This document shows positions 57,001 through 64,000 of a stretch of 64,000 bases of DNA, piece by piece. The notes under the pieces are model-generated. The model made no database searches. It saw only the letters and a program-made list of their open reading frames with translations, and had not been told where the DNA came from. Location: assembly GCA_948470475.1 (NCBI GenBank), contig OX419336.1, positions 34,459,415 to 34,523,414 of the forward strand. The letters run 5' to 3'. The position numbers were made by a program, and so were the translations under genes. The DNA is from Galaxea fascicularis (Eukaryota; Cnidaria; Anthozoa; Scleractinia; Euphylliidae). Positions within the stretch are counted from its first letter, which is position 1, and every line of letters begins with the position of its first letter.

Positions 57001-60000
57001 GATTCGTGCAGCTCCAGCTGGTATAACAGTATTTCACATGAATTTTCAAGTGAATTCACCTCGTCAGATATTTGATTCCCTTTTTATGACCCATGTTGCA
57101 GGGTTGAGGATTGAATGAAAGTCTCTTCGTATATGGTTAAGGCATGCTCATGACTGACAAGGCTGATTCTCAACCGTCAGTTCTTTCACATCGGCTGCTA
57201 CAAACCGACCTGGCTTAATTGGCCACTTGCTGCACATAAACAATTTGGTATACCAAAACAATTAGTTACAGAAACATGTAGTGACTATACAAGATGTCGC
57301 GGTCAGCCTACCCTAGCTACTTCACTTTTGGAAGGATAGGCAATTTCTCCTTCTTGTGACAATCAGCCGTGTACCGATTGCGATGTACCACCATCCGATG
57401 ATAACAAAACAAAAATCTTCGCATGGGCATAGCGTTCAAAATTTTCTTAAATCTTGACGCCCAGACAAAGGTTTGTTCCGCCACCATGGTGTTAAGTTCT
57501 GGGTGGATCTGAACAAGACCATATATTAATTTGATTAATGAAATACAGTTATCACTTGTAAACAGCAGTGCACCATTCAAAAAATGATGCAAAATTGAAA
57601 TTGACATTATATTTTGATTGATGTTTTGTGTGTTGTCAGTCCTATTAAGGCCACATGCACATGTTATGAAAGATATCATGTTCAGAAATACCGCGAAATT
57701 ATTATCTCGAAGCCTTTATCATTTTTAAATTACTAGAAAACTCATGCACAAATAAATGAGGGTCTATTATACTCTGGTGGTCTGGCAGTTTAAGCCTCTT
57801 TTGAGTGTCGGTTCGAGAACATGTGTATTTCTTTTTGGCAGTCAAGAAATAAGTTAGGTTTCGATCTTTAGAAGAAAACGACTTCAGGCAGTTTTTCGGT
57901 CTGCGAAGAACAAAGTATGGTGGTTTACTGAAATCAAGTCATTCAGAGTCCAATAATTCTCTGAAATATGCAATTACATTAGTGTATAGGTGAGATCAGT
58001 ATATTAGTTTTTGCATTAAAATGCTTTTACATGTTTTGTTCCCTAGGCCTATTACCATAAGGTGTTATGCTTTAGTGTAAAATCTTATTTTATTCATTTG
58101 ATAATTTTGTGTTTTGTGACTTGTTGCCTCTCCGAAAAAAGAGCAATGATTTGTTGTTAGATTAATTGTTGAGCAAAATTGTACTGTGGCTACATCAAGT
58201 AAGCCTGCACAGAGTAATCATATAAATGTCATTTTCTTTTGTATTATCACAAAAGGATATTAAAGTGATTTAATTGTTAACTTCTTTAAGTAGAACAATC
58301 ATTTGTAGATTAAACTAAGTTGCATGTTGAGCAAAATCATGGTAAGATTGGTAAAGCCTAGTTGCTAATAAAAAGAAAGCTTGTCACCCTTTGCACGGCC
58401 TCAGGCAAAAATTTGGTAAGATGTCTTTTGTAGAGCTTGTAAAGCAAATGTAGGGTTTAATGTACAGCCTGTTAATTGGGTTTTGTAGCGTATGTGGGGC
58501 CTGTTGGGTTTGTAGGGTTTGTAGGGTCTGTAGGGCCTGTTGGGTTTGTAGGGTCTATAGGGCCTGTTGGGTTTGTAGGGTTTGTAGGGCCTGTTGGGTT
58601 TGTAGGGTCTGTAGGGCCTGTTGGGTTTGTAGGGTCTGTAGGGTCTGTAGGGCCTGTTGGGTTTGTAGGGCCTGTTGGGTTTGTAGGGTCTGTAGGGCCT
58701 GTTGGGTTTGTGGGGTCTGTAGGGCCTGTTGGGTTTGTAGGGTCTATAGGGCCTGTTGGGTTTGTAGGGTCTGTAGGGCCTGTTGGGTTTGTAGGGTCTA
58801 TAGGGCCTGTTGGGTTTGTAGGGTTTGTAGGGCCTGTTGGGTTTGTAGGGTCTGTAGGGCCTGTTGGGTTTGTAGGGTTTGTAGGGTCTGTAGGGCCTGT
58901 TGGGTTTGTAGGGTTTGTAGGGCCTGTTGGGTTTGTAGGGTCTGTAGGGCCTGTTGGGTTTGTAGGGCCTGTTGGGTTTGTAGGGTCTATAGGGTCTGTA
59001 GGGCCTGTTGGGTTTGTAGGGTTTGTGGGGTCTGTAGGGCCTGTTGGGTTTGTAGGGCCTGTTGGGTTTGTAGGGTCTATAGGGCCTGTTGGGTTTGTAG
59101 GGTCTGTAGGGCCTGTTGGGTTTGTAGGGTTTGTAGGGTCTGTATCTCATGTGTCAAACACATGTAAACATCTATCTAGACACTGGTTCACGATTACTTC
59201 ATACTGTTACATACTGGCAGCCATAATGCAGGGCTTGTAGGGCCCTACAGGCAACCCTACAACAAATGTGCGTCCCTAAATCGGGCCACATGTGACAATT
59301 TGGTCATTTTACGTTGTGGTTTTGCAGAGGACGGCAAAGAAATATACCAAAATGTAAAACGCACGTGCTGAGCGGTTGTTTTTTCTCATTAAAAATGAAC
59401 CCCATTGTTTTGTGGCGTTTTGGTCGCCGTTGCCGTCCTCGTTGCTTAAGCTCCCTATTCTCACGCCTTACATACATCAAAACCGGACACTGCCAACTTA
59501 CAGATATTTCAACGCCATTAACTTGTTGAACACTCCACTTGTCAAGCTAGTGAGCTTGTTGTGTGATAGAAACCTAAAGGACAAGTTGCATTAGAAGACG
59601 TTTGAGCAATGTGACCATTAGTCGGTCCATTACGTTTTCAGTTATCATGAGTAGAAATCAGTTACTTACAGTATGATAAGGGTCTCCTCTAGACCGGAAA
59701 ATGATCGTTCTTCAAGGCTAGCGATCTCATTATCTGCCAGGAATCTGTGTAAATAAACATGTAATGATCATTTAGTCACCCAAGCTGCGGTGTCACCACA
59801 CGCATTCTGTCATAGTCTTAAGCCCGGTTTACACGACAACCGTTTTGGCACCGTACCCATTTGAATTTGGCACGCGTGTCTAAAATTTATGGCCCGGCAC
59901 CCTTGATTTTTGTCGTGTGAATGGAAATTTTCTGGGCGCGAGTGCTAAAAAAAGCCGGCGGGCCAAGACTACCCATCCACATGGTCTCGGCCCGCCGGCT

Positions 60001-63000
60001 TTTTTTAGCACTCGTGCCCAGACAAAAATCAAGGGTGCCGGGCCTTAAATTTTAGACACGCGTGCCAAATTCAAATGGGTACGGTGCCAAAACGCTTGTC
60101 GTGTAAACCGGGCTTTAGTTAGGTTCTGGGCAGACTTGAGGGTCCCCTATACTTTTATGTGAAACGTGATTGGGACTATTTTTTTCTCGTGAAACGTGAT
60201 TTAGGTTAATTTATTTTTTCGTGATTCGTGATTGCCCATAGTTGATTTTTGCGTGAACGTGAACGAATTTTGGGAATTATCCGTGACGCGTGAACAGTCT
60301 CAATATTTTTACGTGAATGCATTTTGCAAAGTGGTATAGGGGACCCTCAGACTTGTGTTCAGGATATACAAGAAGAAGATATAGTCATCTCAAACCCTAA
60401 ATAATCTGTAAGCTTTTCCCGCGAGTCGCGGGATGCTGTATTGAATAATTGCCATTCTATGCATGCAGATGTATGTTTCAGGTAACTTGAACACCATACA
60501 TATTGTTGATCCAGTAACGTTCCATAGACCCGAATCGTATCTAGATGTACCTTTCTAATACAGCAATTTCAGACTGTTTCCGGACAGCTCCGAATCAAGG
60601 AAAGACGGCTCGAAGAGATTTTGAGAGGAAAAGGGATCGGAGAGCTAACTATTTAGCGTCCAATGTTGTATTTTTTCGGTCCGGCGAATGTGGATCACGT
60701 TAACAACAGATCAGCAACTTACATCTCTTCCAGGTCTGAAGTGTCCTGAAAAGTTCCGTTTTGAAGTTGCTTGATTTTATTGTCTGTTAAATACCTGAAG
60801 CAAGAGCATTAAACTCATCACCGAGACCACAAATTTATGAAAAGGTCAAAACAAACGTTCAGTGGTTAACGTGTCAGTTCGAACCTATGAATCATGTACT
60901 AATTTTACTCAGGTCTGAAAGTAATGCCGTCCGAGAAATCGTCTTACGATTCATAAGATATGCCCCGTGTATTGTTAAATAGAAAATGCTATGGATTGTG
61001 TTAGCATCGTAAGTAAGTAAGTAAAACCTTTATTTACATGTAAGTGTCGATGTGTTTAGCCATGATAGCCTAACTGGGGAGACCAGTTAAGTTACGCCTC
61101 CAATAGTCCCCTCATTCTCCTAATTTAGAATAAGGTCAGGTTTTTTCACTTTTCTCACTTTTCTCTAAAGTTTTGCTCGATTACTTAAGTTCTGTTGAAC
61201 ATGGAGAAAGAGGATCTACGTAAACATTGCGGGTGATACCTTTTGTTTACAACAAGAATGATCATTGAAGGATTACTAACAATCTTTGAAGAAACCCCAA
61301 AGACCACAAATCAGATGAAGTTACATTTTCAATGCGGTTATCCGAAAGGTCGCTGTGTAAATGAAAACACATACCTTTTAGTTGGTCATCGCGATGGGTT
61401 TTTTTTTTCTTATAAGCCATAAAATGTTCCTGAAATTAGATTGCCAGCTCTTCAAAATAGTAAAATTTCACTTCCAGATCGACCGGCTTGTTCATACCGA
61501 ATGGAAAGTGTCATGGGTACAGCTCAAGGAACAATTGCAATACTCACTGATCAACATTGATTGGGGGAATACAAATCGAGAAGAAGGTTTTTTTTTTCTT
61601 TTTTCTTAATTCCCGTATTCTTTGCTTCCAGTGACCGCCCCCATATAACACTTTTTGGAATTATGCCCACCGAAGAGAGGAATGAACATGAGATGTTCAT
61701 GTTGGCTGTGATGAGGCAGCAACACTCGTGACAGTCGGGAATAGCGAAAGCCTGGCACTTGTGCAGGAGGAAAAAAGGGTTAAGAAACACAAGAAATGTT
61801 CAGGTAAGTAAAATATATTCAAAGAAAAGTACGTAAGCTGAAATATAACACATTCATAAATCACAAAGGTAATCAACATACATTTCTCTTGCGCTGTCTG
61901 GAATACCAGATGGTACAGAAGTAAGGTTTGAAAGCCTGCACTCAACTCTCAACTCACTGATCTCAAAGACACACTTGCAAGACGATGGACAAACTAGATA
62001 ACACAAAAGATTCACGTTAGCCACATACTTCCATGCTTGAGTTTCATACTGAGAAACTAGCATTATTACTACCATTTCAATGACTGTCACCATTACCATG
62101 TCACCCTTTCCAACACGTTATCATCATTAGAAACATGCAATTACCATTCTAATCCATCTAGCATTTGCGCTCGCACATGATTGGTCTAAACGCATCACGT
62201 GACTGAATATGCTCCAGCTAAAAACCGGGGAATACAGGCATCAAGAGTTTCAGAAAGTGAGCACCAAGTCTTGAATGGCAGCCATATCCTTTTCTCCTTT
62301 TGACGAATATTTATAATGTTCGGTAATTAGTCCCAATATTCGCGTAAAAGGAGACAAGATGAAAAGGGAAAATAACCTGATATGACTGCCATTCGAGAGC
62401 TGGTGCTTACTTTCTGTCCCACAATGCGCTGCATCCCACAAAGGCAACTGAAACTCTTGATGCCTGTATATCCGGCGATGTTCCCCAAGGACGTGTTGCG
62501 AGTAAACTGTGAAGGATAATAAACACAATAGCCTCCATTTGGCTTTAAAAATGTCCGCGGACAAATACTCGAGCGTATTTTCGCGTCAAATCGAAAATAT
62601 TGTTATTTATCATCGTCATTTATCACCCTTCGGAGACCGCACTAAATAAGTGGTCCGCGCACGGAGCACGAAATAATAGGCTTCAGACACCCACCTGCAA
62701 CTTTAATCTGCACTTCCGCATCGTCTGCGCCTCCTGAGTTGTTGACCGCACATTTATACGCACCCTCGAAATCTTTCGTCACGTTTTTCAGGGGCAGGAT
62801 TGCAGTACTCTCACCTTTCATCAAGAAGATCCCATTTCTTGTCCATACCACATCTGGTGCCGGTACGCCGACTGCCGAGCAACGCAGGTTAATGCTCACT
62901 CCAATGACTAATGTCTGTTCAGGGGTGATAAACTGTATGGTGGAAGCCACTAACAGAGAGCAAGTGTGTGAACAAAACGTTGTTGTTACTAATCCAACAC

Positions 63001-64000
63001 CAAGTGACCTGGATTGCAAAAGCGTTCTCTCTCCCACGGACGATGCCATCATCTCACATTCCCGCCCCAGACATTAATTAAGGGGTGGGAGGAAACAGAT
63101 GAAAATAAGCCTTCATTATTCGCGTTTACTATCCACATCCCCAGGCCTCAGCGCTCCTGACTCATGTTGGAAGCTCTAAGGAAGACTGGAAATAAGCTTT
63201 TAAGGTAAACGTCTCCGTAGTAAACAACCTTGTTTCTCGAAGCCCTGGGAACGAGGTTGACTAGTAAATGGGGTGCTGGCAAGTTGTGATATTTCCCAAA
63301 AGTCACAAACAGAGATGAATTCAGAGAGTTGCTACTAAACAAAATAGCCACGGAAACGCGTGCTGATAACAGTTATTAATCAATCAATCAGTAAATCAAT
63401 TAATCAATTTTTTAGTCAGTCAGTCAGTCAGTCAGTCAGTCTGTCTGTCTGTCTGTTTTATCTTCGCCCAAACTGAGATTCCGTCTTCTCTAGCTGAAAA
63501 CAGTCCAAACTCTATCCACAAATCAACTGGATGGAGTCGGTCGTGAACCTTAATAGGGTAAGGAGTCTTTTCGCCGGGTGGGGAAGCACAATCATCCAGA
63601 ATCGCAGTCAAAATTGTTTCACTAACCTGATAATGAAGTAAAGTTAAACGTCGCGCTGAAGCCCTTCGCAGTGAACGTTGCATCGCTAACAAACTTAACA
63701 ACCATCTGTCCTTTGCTGGCGTACACCGGAGGTGGAAGAATATCACCACAGAAAGAATTCAACAGGTTGTTCCTCACCTCTTCACCATTGTAGATCTCGA
63801 GTTTGTCGTAACTACAAGACGAACTAACTTCCAGTTTGAGGTCCAGAAATGTAAGCTTGATGTGCTTTGTTTGCACGATAATGTCAGGAGGAATTCGAAT
63901 AATCCAGCGACATACCACTTTCGCCGGATAATTGCTTGGGTATCTTGGGGATTGAAATTTTCCAGCCTTCGTCAACAGCGTTGGGTTTCCATTGTTGCAT
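41654..64000 (-). CDS. Large receptor-like protein: CUB - Ig - LRR(6) - Cys-rich - polytopic membrane core (5' end off window)
   Basis: Exons, right to left: >64000-63627 (CUB), 62949-62695 (Ig), 61993-61882 (LRR N-cap), 61352-61281, 60794-60723, 59744-59670, 47470-47399, 47170-47096 and 46600-46526 (six LRRs), 46107-45917 and 45495-45370 (Cys-rich), 44494-43244 and 42949-42545 (membrane core), and 42054-41654 (last segment, tail, stop). Every visible junction is in phase, which supports one transcript of about 1185 visible residues. The extracellular part combines protein-binding modules. The Cys-rich stretches ([36 protein letters not shown]) resemble GCC2/GCC3 or ephrin-receptor-like repeats. 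The membrane core has about nine hydrophobic segments and is not a standard 7TM GPCR as far as I can see. I do not know a named family with this exact order; it looks like an invertebrate adhesion or pattern-recognition receptor. Intron 47471-59669 is 12.2 kb and full of mobile DNA. Confidence 0.85.
42545..42949 (-). CDS. Receptor exon: membrane segments 6-9
   Basis: Reads [38 protein letters not shown], then [17 protein letters not shown] and [19 protein letters not shown], four further hydrophobic segments, with a charged [11 protein letters not shown] loop between. The Trp/Glu-Arg-Lys of segment 6 is the best anchor for profile searches. Confidence 0.85.
43244..44494 (-). CDS. Receptor exon: last Cys-rich repeat and membrane segments 1-5
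   Basis: Begins with Cys-rich sequence ([30 protein letters not shown]), then about five hydrophobic segments: [20 protein letters not shown], the [19 protein letters not shown] / [19 protein letters not shown] pair, [30 protein letters not shown] and [13 protein letters not shown]. After the fifth comes an acidic cytoplasmic loop rich in Asp/Glu. The pattern GFYQVTS...VKWPSS...QLNILSF recalls polytopic C-terminal domains of large Cys-rich proteins in other eukaryotes, an impression I cannot verify here. Confidence 0.85.
44785..45056. repeat. Double fold-back repeat, copy 3 of 3
   Basis: Same element as 1896-2190 and 5434-5729, here in an intron of the receptor gene. It shares GTAAGTTACGGACCGAG, AAGATATATATTATATCTC and GACCAATCACAGCGCG. 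Confidence 0.6.
45370..46107 (-). CDS. Receptor Cys-rich (GCC2/GCC3-like) exons
   Basis: Exons 46107-45917 and 45495-45370. Sequences such as [35 protein letters not shown] and DCNVCPTG show the CPxGxY...CxxC pattern of ephrin-receptor-like / GCC2-GCC3 repeats. Phases 2-1 and 1-1 fit both neighbours. Confidence 0.8.
46526..47470 (-). CDS. Receptor LRR exons 4-6
   Basis: Three exons of 72, 75 and 75 bp (47470-47399, 47170-47096, 46600-46526): [30 protein letters not shown] and [15 protein letters not shown]. The last ends at AT|GTACTG, a weaker donor, chosen because it keeps the 75-bp length and phase 2. They are separated from LRR 3 by the 12.2-kb intron. A typical four-Cys LRR C-cap is not seen; the Cys-rich region follows directly. 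Confidence 0.83.
48075..49505 (+). repeat. Minisatellite-core repeat, copy 1 (9-bp CCCTACAGG-type units)
   Basis: A unique left part (about 48075-48240, including GGCCCGATTTAGGGACGCAC and TGTAGGGTTGCCTGTAGG) leads into an array at 48240-49390 of roughly 125 nine-bp units: CCCAACAGG, CCCTACAGA, CCCTACAAA, CCCAACATA, CCATACATA. Higher-order 27- to 100-bp patterns recur. It ends in a short unique part with CTTACAAACTTTTTACCAG. The unit length is divisible by three, so long ORFs appear in several frames of both strands; I regard all as artefacts. The same repeat lies inverted at 58385-59285. It sits in the big receptor intron. Confidence 0.88.
50185..50490 (-). pseudogene. PLE GIY-YIG endonuclease fragment, left copy
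   Basis: About 100 codons from [11 protein letters not shown] through [15 protein letters not shown] and [15 protein letters not shown]. The GIY-YIG core here reads YQI...HYIG, followed by the conserved Arg and a later Glu. Upstream coding continuity to the RT is broken by frameshift, so this is a relic. Confidence 0.8.
51085..51399 (+). pseudogene. PLE GIY-YIG endonuclease fragment, right copy
   Basis: Same domain as the left copy on the opposite strand, with an Arg-to-Cys change in VREH-preceding FIHDC. The open frame begins further left (50938), but that part is antisense to the left copy's RT thumb and only open by chance. Confidence 0.78.
52253..52406 (-). repeat. 3' LTR of the Ty3 element
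   Basis: 154 bp, the partner of 56830-56987. Directly preceding it on the element strand is the polypurine tract AAAAGGGGGGAAA-like sequence (plus strand 52407-52422, TTTCCCCCCTTAAAAG), the plus-strand primer of reverse transcription. Confidence 0.9.
52459..52893 (-). pseudogene. Ty3 integrase C-terminal remnant in a shifted frame
   Basis: Starts [15 protein letters not shown], the usual integrase C-terminal element after the chromatin-binding region, then a Pro/Ser-rich tail to a stop at 52459. It is out of frame with the rest of pol by one base. Confidence 0.7.
52866..55994 (-). CDS. pol: Ty3 pol: zinc knuckles, protease, RT, RNase H, integrase
   Basis: Open from just after the amber to 52866. 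From the Met at 55862 (numbering residues from there): protease LDTGCALS at about 50; RT from about 170, with active site [10 protein letters not shown] at about 339 (normally an aromatic residue, not Arg, two before DD); RNase [15 protein letters not shown] at about 489; integrase zinc finger HPGI...CSTC at about 709-735; catalytic core HVDFAG (about 770), SDNGPQF (about 825) and GQAERV (about 860), the D-D-E set intact. After VEVAGNLW the frame is lost near 52895. The overlapping frame 52893-52459 carries the continuation ([10 protein letters not shown] and a low-complexity tail), so one base indel separates them. Whether the copy is active is doubtful. Confidence 0.9.
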   Translation of the reverse strand, partial: QATSYACFSCGNSDHVRSKCQFRNVVCHNCNLRGHIARVCKKGGVNTMSFEEEFPQEQLSDEDELYVVYDVNAMSRSEICVPLKIENNDCSMQLDTGCALSLAPITFVKQVCPNVEMKPSNVVLSTYTGETVRPLGEAYVNVEYKGSQHTLPLLVVREGTTALFGRNWLSDVKLDWTNLPGLNHIGPLPCRSSTNPVHPENQTLESVLEQYSELFQSPLGCYTGDPVVLNESKEAKFHKARPVPYALQSKVENALLKMEKDGVIERVTSASSAAPIVVVGKKDSDDFRVCGDFSVTYNASARVETYPMPQIEDMHSALRGCTVFSVLDIKQAYHQIPIAKESQCYLTINTHIGLFAFKRLPNGIHSGPAIFQRIMDNLLSDIPKAVSRLDDILVAGTDEEDHLCTLSLVLERLLSAGFRLNKTKCKFLQSSVVYLGHVIDGEGLHPTEDKLKAIRDAPRPKDVTALKSFLGLIMFYSRFMPHHSTVLAPLHQLLRKGTPWRWSKVEEDAFVAAKQLIVNSQTLVHYDHTLPLFLSCDASSYGAGAVLSHQIDGQFRPVAFASCTLTHAQQNYSQLEKEAFSIIFGLNRFRQYLYGSSFTILTDHRPLLTLLGPQKPVPAHAAARLQRWALILASYNYRIEYRSTGAHADADSMSRLPLPQTWSPRCENVECYFLDTEVVTNVTSQMIKKETQVDPVLSQVYNYVISGWPCVVDPTLVPFKTRRDELSTQQGCILWGARVIVPPSLQEKVSQELHDTHPGISRMKALARSYVWWPNIDSHIERTVSSCSTCQSMRSNPPTVQIHPWTYPARPWSRIHVDFAGPVSGCTYLVVVDAYSKFPEVVKMTNTSARTTVTALRDIFSRHGLPEIIVSDNGPQFTATEFQRFCSNNGILHRTSAAYKPSTNGQAERVVQILKSAIKQAHVTNADVAAVIAKYLLVYRNTPHSTTGESPSMLLMGRRLRTRLDLLKPSVEKHVEARQYSTMLSRTAHRGLRQFNAGDPVLARNYGRGEKWVRGIISEVLGSRHYIVEVAGNLWNDMWTNC
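55995..56690 (-). CDS. gag: Ty3 gag (capsid-like) ORF ending in amber
   Basis: The likely start is [12 protein letters not shown] at 56690; the frame is open upstream to another Met at 56777, but that part lies in a hydrophobic stretch unlike gag. Retrotransposon-gag landmarks: [26 protein letters not shown] and [12 protein letters not shown], then [15 protein letters not shown]. It ends at the TAG 55995-55997. Reading on in the same frame gives two zinc knuckles ([14 protein letters not shown] and [14 protein letters not shown]) leading without interruption into pol. The amber is therefore either a programmed readthrough site or a single disabling mutation. Confidence 0.85.
   Translation of the reverse strand: MASPLLGSVGEFDPSAEAFTVYLERLDQFFVANDIGQCPADATAAVVQEASKKKVAVMISLIGKKTYGTLRDLCSPENPKEKTFETLCELLRQHFKPKRLEVAESYRFHRCCQEENETVSVYSARLRHLASTCNYGEFLSRSLRDQFVCGIRNPATRKKLLSEDRTFQQAIQVAVADEIAAKETLQVQQQQLSQPVNSVAKEFSTIPSLSRGDSRTKSASRTSPRHASSTS
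56830..56987 (-). repeat. 5' LTR of the Ty3 element
   Basis: 158 bp, bounded by TG and CA. Just inside it, on the element strand, TTTTGGCGACGAGGATGGG occupies the primer-binding-site position; the matching tRNA was not identified. Confidence 0.9.
58385..59285 (-). repeat. Minisatellite-core repeat, copy 2, inverted (TTTGTAGGG / CCTGTTGGG units)
   Basis: Plus-strand core 58490-59145 consists of about 72 nine-bp units, mainly TTTGTAGGG, TCTGTAGGG, CCTGTTGGG and some TCTATAGGG. Both flanks match copy 1 in inverse orientation: CTAGACACTGGTTCACGATT and CCCTAAATCGGGCC on the right, and an ATCTTACCAAATTTTTGCC counterpart on the left. The GGG every nine bases makes the plus strand a dense potential G-quadruplex former. 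The ORFs inside are artefacts. Confidence 0.88.
59670..61352 (-). CDS. Receptor LRR exons 1-3
   Basis: Three exons of 72, 72 and 75 bp (61352-61281, 60794-60723, 59744-59670), each one leucine-rich repeat: [30 protein letters not shown] and [15 protein letters not shown]. All are phase 2-2, so any could be added or skipped without shifting the frame. Confidence 0.88.
59821..60114. mobile_element. 294-bp near-perfect palindromic MITE with AGCCCGG termini
   Basis: Almost the whole element is one inverted repeat: AGCCCGGTTTACACGAC at the left matches GTCGTGTAAACCGGGCT at the right, and pairing runs inward to AAAGCCGGCGGGCC / GGCCCGCCGGCTTT around a loop of roughly 25 bases. TTA lies on both sides, a possible 3-bp target duplication as seen with PIF/Harbinger-type elements. 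Shares its outer seven bases with 40090-40397. Lies in a receptor intron. Confidence 0.85.
60138..60348. mobile_element. MITE with TIR GAGGGTCCCCTATAC and 6-bp target duplication, copy 2
   Basis: Same termini as 18862-19033 and flanked by AGACTT on both sides. It is 39 bp longer because of one extra internal GTGAAACGTGATT-type unit. It starts only 24 bp after the palindromic MITE. Confidence 0.85.
61882..61993 (-). CDS. Receptor LRR N-terminal cap exon
   Basis: Encodes [19 protein letters not shown] followed by [10 protein letters not shown], the four-Cys cap and first strand that precede LRR arrays. It joins the Ig exon in phase 1 and leaves in phase 2, the phase of all following LRR exons. 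Confidence 0.88.
62225..62475. repeat. Fold-back element in receptor intron
   Basis: Left end CCGGGGAATACAGGCATCAA and right end TTGATGCCTGTATATCCGG are inverted copies, with further pairing through AGAGTTTCAG / CTGAAACTCT, AGTGAGCACCA / TGGTGCTTACT and GAATGGCAG / CTGCCATTC. Non-coding. Confidence 0.65.
62695..62949 (-). CDS. Receptor Ig-domain exon
   Basis: One 255-bp phase 1-1 exon encodes an I-set type immunoglobulin domain: [17 protein letters not shown] holds the first Cys and core Trp, and [15 protein letters not shown] holds the DxGxYxC-type second Cys. Single-exon, phase-1 symmetrical Ig domains are typical of shuffled extracellular modules. Confidence 0.92.
63413..63458 (+). repeat. 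(CAGT)n/(CTGT)n microsatellite
   Basis: About seven CAGT units followed by four or five CTGT units, next to an ATCAATCA-rich stretch, in the intron between the CUB and Ig exons. Confidence 0.9.
63627..64000 (-). CDS. Receptor CUB-domain exon (partial, runs off window)
   Basis: Reads [20 protein letters not shown], then [38 protein letters not shown] and [10 protein letters not shown]. These are CUB landmarks: the SPRYPxxYP entry, Cys-x-Trp, YDxLEIYNG, and FCG. It ends in phase 1 at a GTTAGT donor. The 5' part, including any signal peptide, is beyond the right edge. Confidence 0.92.

Noticed and set aside
58401..59240. ORFs of about 235-254 codons (Val-Gly-Phe-Val, Cys-Arg-Ala-Cys or Tyr-Arg-Pro-Tyr repeats)
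   Set aside because: Same minisatellite artefact in the inverted copy.
48075..59285. One 11-kb composite transposon with the minisatellite repeats as its terminal inverted repeats
   Set aside because: Both copies also share their inner ends, so each is a complete repeat; the outer borders show no matching target duplication that I can see.

Overview
The window looks like nuclear DNA from an anthozoan cnidarian, most likely a stony coral. It is AT-rich. Three metazoan genes are split into many small exons with GT/AG borders, the spaces between are packed with fold-back elements, Penelope-like elements (PLEs), a Ty3 element and a tRNA-derived SINE, and one receptor combines CUB, Ig and LRR domains with a polytopic membrane core. 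The coral assignment is inference from this repeat and gene repertoire; I could not search a database.

Layout. (1) 1.5-12.2 kb, minus strand: the 5' two thirds of a Fes/Fer-type non-receptor tyrosine kinase (F-BAR, coiled coil, SH2). Its kinase exons are not visible and probably lie left of the window. (2) 16.4-30.7 kb: four long uninterrupted ORFs, A (16390-17631), B (21822-23900) and C (29578-30669) on the minus strand and D (27089-27946) on the plus strand. They encode basic, Ser/Thr-rich, probably disordered proteins that I do not recognise. A, B and C share a C[RK]YLR motif near the C-terminus, A and B share a second motif, and all four carry a related N-terminal xIxVT patch. This looks like a local, fast-evolving gene family and is the best candidate here for something undescribed. 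(3) 32.8-39.6 kb, minus strand: a complete 14-exon phosphoserine aminotransferase gene (PSAT1) whose exons add up to exactly 370 codons plus stop. (4) 41.65 kb to the right edge, minus strand: a large receptor-like gene, CUB - Ig - LRR N-cap - six one-exon LRRs - Cys-rich GCC2/GCC3-like repeats - about nine membrane segments - acidic/basic tail. All visible exon phases agree. One intron (47471-59669) has swollen to 12.2 kb with mobile DNA.

Mobile DNA. That intron holds two inverted copies of a repeat with a 9-bp minisatellite core, a head-to-head pair of truncated PLEs, and a nearly intact Ty3 element (52253-56987) with 5-bp target duplications, nearly identical 154/158-bp LTRs, an in-frame amber codon between gag and the zinc knuckles, and a frameshift at the integrase end. 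Elsewhere there are at least ten fold-back or MITE-like elements, a LINE fragment, two more PLE fragments and a SINE.

Functionally the genes look independent: signalling (Fes/Fer), serine biosynthesis (PSAT1), a surface receptor, and the unknown A-D family. Nothing suggests an operon. Most long ORFs inside the minisatellites are artefacts of a repeat unit divisible by three.
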